From: JBEKTY01 sp049515555
GTDB lineage: Bacteria > Planctomycetota > Planctomycetia > Pirellulales > Thermoguttaceae
Direction: 5' to 3'
DNA length: 9,391 bases
NCBI GenBank assembly: GCA_049515555.1
Contig: JBEKTY010000245.1
Coordinates: 1 to 9,391 of the forward strand
Shown here: positions 5,348 to 9,391 of the stretch, piece after piece
How the letters are laid out: each line of letters opens with the position of its first letter
Position numbering within the stretch: the first letter of the stretch is position 1
Made by a program: the position numbers and the translations under genes
The notes under the pieces: model-generated
What the model was told of the DNA's origin: nothing
Seen by the model: the letters and a program-made list of their open reading frames with translations, nothing else
Databases searched by the model: none

Positions 5348-6814
5348 TCAACCGGCGCCTCGTTGCACCAGGATTTGGTGGGCAACCTGGTTCGGATTGT
5401 AGCCGCCGGGCAGGCGGACGAACTGCTTGCCGTGCTTCAGGCAGAACTCCCGCGCCTCGCCGTAGGAATGGCTGGACCAGCGGATCGCCAGCCACACGGC
5501 AGCCACCTCCGGTCGAGCCACGTAAGGCTCGAACTGCTCCGCAGATTCGTGTTCGCGGGTAGAGATCCAGATCAGTTCTTTCAGCCGGAAGGCGGATTTC
5601 AGGGCCTCGTGGGCGTGTGGCCGGCGTTCGCCGCCAATGACGACGACGGCCTTGTTCTCAAGAAGTTTGGCCACCTCTTGCACTTCCCCGGAAATCTCCC
5701 GGCTGATTTCGGCGGAGGGCGCCACTTGGGTGGCCAGATAGCGGTCGATCTCGGCCAGGACACGCTGGAATCCGGGAGGCGCTTCCACGTCGTCCGGCAT
5801 GTCATCGACGATGGGCGCCAGCATGTCTCGAAGGGCCGAGTTGCTGGGAGGAATGCCGTCGTTGATGAGCGACTCCACCGCTCCCACCACCTTCTTCCAG
5901 TCCTCTTCCGAGCCATGCGCTTCGGCGATGCGGCGGGCATGGTACTTCCCCTTGCCCAACAGATTCGCCCGTTGTTTCTCCTGCTTGTTGACCGCGTCGA
6001 TCTGGGCGTCCACCCGGCTGATTCGCTCCTGCAAGCCATTGCAGCCGGCCGGATCGGCAGGGTCGTCCAGTCGCATGAACCGCCGCACGAAGACTTGCTG
6101 TTCGGTGGCCGTGTGCCGCAGCCAGTTGAACACCTTGTCCTGGTCGCTGTCTGCTCTGCCTCCCACCGCTTCCACGGCCATTCGCAAGGCCGACTGTGCC
6201 TCCGCGACCAGATCGAGGGTCTGCTCGAACAGTCCCCGGTTCTTTTCCACGTCCACGACCAGTTGCCGCAGAAGCGAAATCACCATGGCCACCGCATCGA
6301 AACACCCGGCAACATTCTCCCACAGGTTAAGGTCGTGCGGCGTCGGGCCGGAGGGATGGTTCATCCACAGGAAGCAATCTTCCAGGGCCTTGGCCCTGGT
6401 GATGATGTCTCTGTCGGCGGGTTCGATCTCCAGGGCATAGTCTGCCCCTTCGTTGAGCCGCCGTTGACGAGTGGCCGCCCAACGCGCCCCTTCCGCCTTC
6501 AGACGACAGCGGTTCTCGATCTGTTGCAGGTCGGCGTCGGAAACACCCAACCGCCGTGCCCAGCGTGCGGGCACCTCTACGCCGGGAGCGCTTGGCAGGG
6601 GCACGTGGCGTGGCGGCGCCGCTGGCACGGCAGGCTCGCTGCGAAGCTCCTCGGAATCCGCCGCTTCTGCCGCCGGCTCAAGAGGCGGCTCCGTCAGCTT
6701 CAGGAATTCTTGGGCAAGCTGACGTAGTTCTGCAACGAGCTCCGGGCTGCCAATCGCCATCGAGCCCAGGCGGTGAACGACCGCGGCAAGGGCCGCCTCC
6801 CAGTCTGTGGACAT
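5348..6814 (-). CDS. Protein of unknown function with a C-terminal DUF2325-like domain
   Basis: 488 residues from the ATG at 6814. The first ~45 residues are helical, then a Pro/Ala/Glu-rich linker (45-80), then a mostly helical middle (about 83-385) with conserved-looking pieces ARWARRLGVSDADL and CFLWMNHPSGPTPHDLNLWE. Many charged helices suggest coiled coil. The last ~100 residues look like a Rossmann-type domain: KAVVVIGGERRPHAHEALKS (388-407), WSSHSYGEAREFCLKHGKQF (446-465) and RLPGGYNPNQ (467-476). The order GG-x-H, SHS, K-x-x-x-K-x-F, R-x-x-x fits DUF2325 (PF10087), a family without a known reaction. No signal peptide or membrane helix, so cytoplasmic. The start at 6814 is preceded by GGGAG at 9 bases; the frame continues upstream only through repeat DNA (reading PHPNPLPEGEG), which I exclude. 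Function unknown; a nucleotide- or ligand-sensing role is only a guess. Confidence 0.8.
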   Translation of the reverse strand: MSTDWEAALAAVVHRLGSMAIGSPELVAELRQLAQEFLKLTEPPLEPAAEAADSEELRSEPAVPAAPPRHVPLPSAPGVEVPARWARRLGVSDADLQQIENRCRLKAEGARWAATRQRRLNEGADYALEIEPADRDIITRAKALEDCFLWMNHPSGPTPHDLNLWENVAGCFDAVAMVISLLRQLVVDVEKNRGLFEQTLDLVAEAQSALRMAVEAVGGRADSDQDKVFNWLRHTATEQQVFVRRFMRLDDPADPAGCNGLQERISRVDAQIDAVNKQEKQRANLLGKGKYHARRIAEAHGSEEDWKKVVGAVESLINDGIPPSNSALRDMLAPIVDDMPDDVEAPPGFQRVLAEIDRYLATQVAPSAEISREISGEVQEVAKLLENKAVVVIGGERRPHAHEALKSAFRLKELIWISTREHESAEQFEPYVARPEVAAVWLAIRWSSHSYGEAREFCLKHGKQFVRLPGGYNPNQVAHQILVQRGAG

Positions 6815-6844
6815 GAAAAGTGCTCCCGCAAGGGGTTTTGCATA

Positions 6845-7046
6845 TTCTAACTCGATTCTTGCGAATTGCGGATGCCCGGTCCCCTCTCCCTCCGGGAGAG
6901 GGTTAGGGTGAGGGGAAATGGGTGAGGATCCTGCCTCGCCAGTTTTCGTGCCCAACGCAGGTTCCCCTCACCCCGGCCCTCTCCCGGAGGGAGAGGGGGA
7001 CCACTTGTGCCGTCCCCACCCCAATTTGCAAGAGTCAAGTTCTAAC
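6845..7046. mobile_element. MITE-like nested inverted repeat with possible 6-7 bp target-site duplication
   Basis: Outer arms 6851-6871 and 7019-7039 are inverted repeats (17 of 21 match; core CTTGCRAATTGSGG). Inner arms 6878-6917 and 6962-7002 form a second inverted repeat of 40 and 41 bases that differ by one inserted C and a TTA/CCGG change. A 44-base loop separates them. Each inner arm itself contains the 9 bp hairpin CCCTCTCCC/GGGAGAGGG. TTCTAA(C) lies directly at both outer edges (6845-6851 and 7040-7046), as expected of a target duplication. It encodes nothing of its own, although a frame reading PHPNPLPEGEG runs through it. It sits between the GrpB gene and the DUF2325-like gene and, as RNA, would be a very stable hairpin that could separate their transcripts. 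Confidence 0.65.
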
Positions 7047-7100
7047 GGCAACACTCCCCAATCCCCAGCCCCGCTGAGTGTCCAACTGGCGAGCGGCCGG

Positions 7101-7637
7101 TTATCTCAACATCTCCTTGATGAACTCCGCCTTGATCCTGCAATAGTCCAGCGAATCAGTCACGCCGCCGGCGATGATCTCCCGTTTCCGGGCGACGTAA
7201 GCCTGGAGCAATTCCGGGTCGGCACGCAGGCAAGTCCGAAAGAACCGCATTTCGTCCACTTCGGGCGAACTGGCCGGGATGACGTGTACGTGGAGCAGGA
7301 ATGTCTCGCCGTCGTGTACCAGCGATCCCGCCCGCATCGGACGGCTCTCGGGGAACGGCTCTCGCCCAATCCGCCCCTGGAACCCTAGCCGGTCGAGAAG
7401 TTCCTTCACCTTCTCCCATTCGCCGTCGCCGACGGCGATCATCAGGTCCACGGTTCCTTTCCCGGCGCAGCCGGGCACCGAGGTGCTGCCGACGTGTTCC
7501 ACTCGCACCTGGGGCAGATGCTCGCGAACCACCGCGGCGACCAGTCGGGCCACGTCAGCCGCTCGGGGATCGTACTCCCGGCACGCCGCCGGGCGGCTGA
7601 CGTACGGGCCGATGACGGGTTGAACGTGATCGAACAC
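7101..7637 (-). CDS. GrpB / UPF0157 family nucleotidyltransferase-fold protein
   Basis: 178 residues, the normal length for the family. The N-terminal half has the nucleotidyltransferase-like signature HVGSTSVPG (48-56) followed by VDLMIAV with Asp64. The family belongs to the Pol-beta nucleotidyltransferase superfamily; its substrate is not generally established, and a link with dephospho-CoA kinase is known only from fusions in other bacteria. The start is GTG at 7637; an in-frame TGA lies 9 bases upstream, so no longer start is possible. No clear Shine-Dalgarno is visible. The gene follows the oxidoreductase on the same strand after 34 bases, so the two are probably co-transcribed, and translation may depend on that. 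Confidence 0.88.
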   Translation of the reverse strand: MFDHVQPVIGPYVSRPAACREYDPRAADVARLVAAVVREHLPQVRVEHVGSTSVPGCAGKGTVDLMIAVGDGEWEKVKELLDRLGFQGRIGREPFPESRPMRAGSLVHDGETFLLHVHVIPASSPEVDEMRFFRTCLRADPELLQAYVARKREIIAGGVTDSLDYCRIKAEFIKEMLR

Positions 7638-7671
7638 TGTGAATCACGCAGCGGACGAACCGGCGGCCGGT

Positions 7672-9072
7672 TTACAGCCACTTCTGCCGCACCGGGAGGT
7701 GTACGATGGCGTCGGCCTCGGGCGCGCCCTTGACCTTCAACGCTTCGCTGTCCCACTCGATGGTGGAGAAGGTGTTCACGCCCGGCTTGAAACGCATGGC
7801 GAGCATGCCCACCATGGCGATCTCGGCCACCATGGCGGCGGTCTCGAAGCCTTGGAAGGTCTTGGGGCCGCCCTTGCAGGCCGCCAGCCATTCGCCCACG
7901 TGGTTCTGGCCGGGCACGCGCGGCAGCGTGACGGGCACCGGCTTGCAGGCCGCGTGGTCCTGCACGCCGCGGCACTTGGCCTCGCCCTTCAGCTTGACCA
8001 CGCCGCCCACGCCCCAGCAGTCGGAGCACAGGATGCCCTTGTCGCCGGCGAACAATACGCCGTTGCCTGGCACCCGGTTGTAGGTCGAGATCAGCTCATT
8101 GCCCAGTTCCTTGGGCGGGCCCTTGCCGCCGTCGTGCCACCACAGTTTGACCGCCGGCATGTCGTCGCGCGCCGCGAACTCCCAGCAGATGTCCGTGGCC
8201 GAGGGGTAGCTGTCCTTGACCGGCTCGGGGACCTGGATCGCGCAGCTCGTGGGCGCGGTAAGCTTCAGCGCCCGCCACGGCAGGTTCAGCCCGTGCGCGC
8301 CCATGTCGGCCAGGTGCCCGTCGCCGAACTCCAGCCAGGGGCCCCAATTCAGGCAGAAGCCGAGATAGTGATTCTTGAACGGCAAGACCTTCGACGGGCC
8401 GCACCAGAAGTCCCAGTTCAACTCCCGAGGAATCGGGTCGGCCTTCGTGTCGTAGTTCCGGCTGGGCGGACAACCGCGGTCCATCCACACGTGCACCTCG
8501 CGAATCTCGCCCAGCACGCCGGCCTGGATCACCTCCATGCTGCGGCGGAAGGTGTCGGTCGAGCCGCCCTGAGAGCCCACCTGGGTGGCCAGCTTCGGGC
8601 ACTGCTTGGCCAACTCGCGGATCTCGCGGGCCTGGACGCAGCTATGCGCCAGCGGCTTCTCGCAGAAGACGTGCTTGCCCGCCAGCAAGGCCCGCTTGCT
8701 CATCGGAACGTGCCAGCGCTGGCCCGGCGCCATCACCACCGCGTCGATCGACTTCTCCTGGTCCAACAGCTTGCGGTAGTCTTCGTAGACCTTGGCCTTG
8801 CCGGCCGCGCGGCCCCGGGCAAGCTGCTTCTTGGCCTCCGCCACCTGCCGCTGATCGACGTCGCAGATGGCCACGATGTTCTCGCCCATGCATGCGCCCA
8901 AATCGTCGCGGGCCCGCCCGCCGCAGGCCAGCAGGCCGATGTTGAGCTTATTGCTGGGGGCATCCGCGCCGAACACGCTGGACGGTACGAGCTGCGGCAG
9001 CGCCATGGCGCCCACGCCGGCCGCGGCAGCCTGTTTCAGTAGCGTGCGCCGAGTAATCTGGATGTGTTTCAT
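7672..9072 (-). CDS. Tat-exported Gfo/Idh/MocA family NAD(P)-dependent oxidoreductase
   Basis: 466 residues from the ATG at 9072. A twin-arginine signal opens the protein (ITRRTLLKQAAAAGVGAMAL, residues 6-25), as in many planctomycete members of this family that act on sugars outside the cytoplasm. The Rossmann part follows: NIGLLACGGRA (44-54), CDVD (70-73) and the family hallmark CEKPLAHS (137-144). The C-terminal half is the substrate-binding domain, with HVWMDRGCP, NWDFWCGPSK and HLADMGAHG, the last typical of the group. The usual GxGxxG of the NAD site appears as ACGGRA. Substrate is not readable; sugar or inositol-type oxidation is the family norm. The start is supported by AGGAG 9 bases upstream; the frame runs to 9264 but adds only residues ahead of the Tat signal. 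Likely first gene of a two-gene unit with the GrpB gene. Confidence 0.92.
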   Translation of the reverse strand: MKHIQITRRTLLKQAAAAGVGAMALPQLVPSSVFGADAPSNKLNIGLLACGGRARDDLGACMGENIVAICDVDQRQVAEAKKQLARGRAAGKAKVYEDYRKLLDQEKSIDAVVMAPGQRWHVPMSKRALLAGKHVFCEKPLAHSCVQAREIRELAKQCPKLATQVGSQGGSTDTFRRSMEVIQAGVLGEIREVHVWMDRGCPPSRNYDTKADPIPRELNWDFWCGPSKVLPFKNHYLGFCLNWGPWLEFGDGHLADMGAHGLNLPWRALKLTAPTSCAIQVPEPVKDSYPSATDICWEFAARDDMPAVKLWWHDGGKGPPKELGNELISTYNRVPGNGVLFAGDKGILCSDCWGVGGVVKLKGEAKCRGVQDHAACKPVPVTLPRVPGQNHVGEWLAACKGGPKTFQGFETAAMVAEIAMVGMLAMRFKPGVNTFSTIEWDSEALKVKGAPEADAIVHLPVRQKWL

Positions 9073-9327
9073 GAGGGTAGGCTCCTGTGGGGGGGATAAT
9101 GGGTGGGTCGTTCGCCAGTACACGAATTTCGGACAGGGGGCTCTCGTCCCTTGACCGATTACGACTTTAGCATACCGGAAGGCGACAAGCAAGCCAGTGG
9201 GCTGCACCGGCGGGTTGCACCACGGCAAGCTCGGCCGCACCGGCTGGCTAACAGGCTGTCTCAAGAACTCCCCTGTTCTAAGCTTGTCAACAGGTGTTTT
9301 CTAGGGGATGCCTATTCCATAGGTAAA
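9073..9327. other. Upstream region of the oxidoreductase gene, non-coding
   Basis: No gene is seen here. The ribosome binding site of the oxidoreductase lies at about 9082-9086 (minus strand AGGAG). No convincing -35/-10 pair is visible on the minus strand. Small inverted repeats occur near the left edge of the terminal palindrome: AACAGG (9250) with CCTGTT (9272), and CCTAT-TCC-ATAGG (9311-9323, perfect 5 bp stem). Confidence 0.5.
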
Positions 9328-9381
9328 GACGTTGAGCGTGTGGCTTCGGCCGCGCGCGGCCGAAGCCACACGCTCAACGTC
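9328..9381. repeat. Perfect 54 bp palindrome (two 27 bp arms, no spacer)
   Basis: Positions 9328-9354 (GACGTTGAGCG...) are the exact reverse complement of 9355-9381 (...CGCTCAACGTC). The match is complete over 27 pairs, with CGCGCG at the centre, and stops at 9327/9382. As RNA it is an extremely stable hairpin and could be a terminator for either strand; as DNA it could form a cruciform. No T-run follows on the plus strand, and the minus-strand side has CTTTACC. Not coding. It is 10 bases from the window end, so the next gene is not visible. Confidence 0.95.
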
Positions 9382-9391
9382 GCTCGCGGCG

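Noticed and set aside
5363..6727. 454-codon plus-strand frame antisense to the DUF2325-like gene
   Set aside because: Composition is His/Gly/Arg-rich without family motifs; the minus-strand frame has recognisable domains.
6815..6955. 47-residue N-terminal extension of the DUF2325-like protein
   Set aside because: It reads through the MITE-like repeat (PHPNPLPEGEG); the ATG at 6814 has a ribosome binding site.
7639..9042. 467-codon plus-strand frame antisense to the oxidoreductase
   Set aside because: It is a mirror of a clear Gfo/Idh/MocA gene with Tat signal and CEKP motif; the antisense product has no motif.
9250..9277. GGCTGTCTCAAGAACT, reminiscent of some insertion-sequence ends
   Set aside because: Only one short, imperfect resemblance, with no partner end and no transposase in the window.

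Overview
The window looks like chromosomal DNA of a GC-rich planctomycete (Pirellulales-like). No single gene proves this, but the combination is typical: a membrane-anchored Ser/Thr kinase fused to a formylglycine-generating-enzyme (FGE-sulfatase) fold, a PEP-CTERM/exosortase substrate, two Tat-exported proteins (a serine hydrolase and a Gfo/Idh/MocA oxidoreductase), a DUF2325-like protein, and long GC-rich spacers full of palindromic repeats.

Layout, left to right. Positions 2-1741 (+) hold the 3' part of the kinase-FGE gene; its last ~100 bases read like a diversity-generating-retroelement (DGR) variable region. Positions 1742-2546 are non-coding: a degenerate tandem repeat of about 155 bp, then a 3' fragment of tRNA-Lys and a strong hairpin terminator. 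The fragment plus terminator looks like the displaced end of an integrated element that lies to the left. Positions 2547-2717 carry the N-terminal stub of a broken secreted protein, overlapping by ATGA the start of a Tat-exported class C beta-lactamase-fold hydrolase (2714-4036, +). Positions 4037-4573 are a spacer with one copy of a dispersed GC-rich hairpin repeat, apparently split by a 117 bp palindromic insertion, and then a sigma70-like promoter. A PEP-CTERM protein follows (4574-5335, +).

The strand then switches. The minus-strand genes are, in transcription order, a Gfo/Idh/MocA oxidoreductase (9072-7672), a GrpB/UPF0157 protein 34 bp downstream (7637-7101, probably co-transcribed), a MITE-like nested inverted repeat with a possible target-site duplication (6845-7046), and a 488-residue protein with a C-terminal DUF2325-like domain (6814-5348), which converges on the PEP-CTERM gene with 12 bp between the stops. 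The window ends in a perfect 54 bp palindrome (9328-9381).

These genes do not form one obvious pathway. The better leads are the candidate DGR-type variable region, the tRNA fragment as an island boundary, the nested non-autonomous palindromic elements, the DUF2325-like protein and the terminal palindrome. No reverse transcriptase, template repeat, integrase, transposase or CRISPR array is visible in the window.
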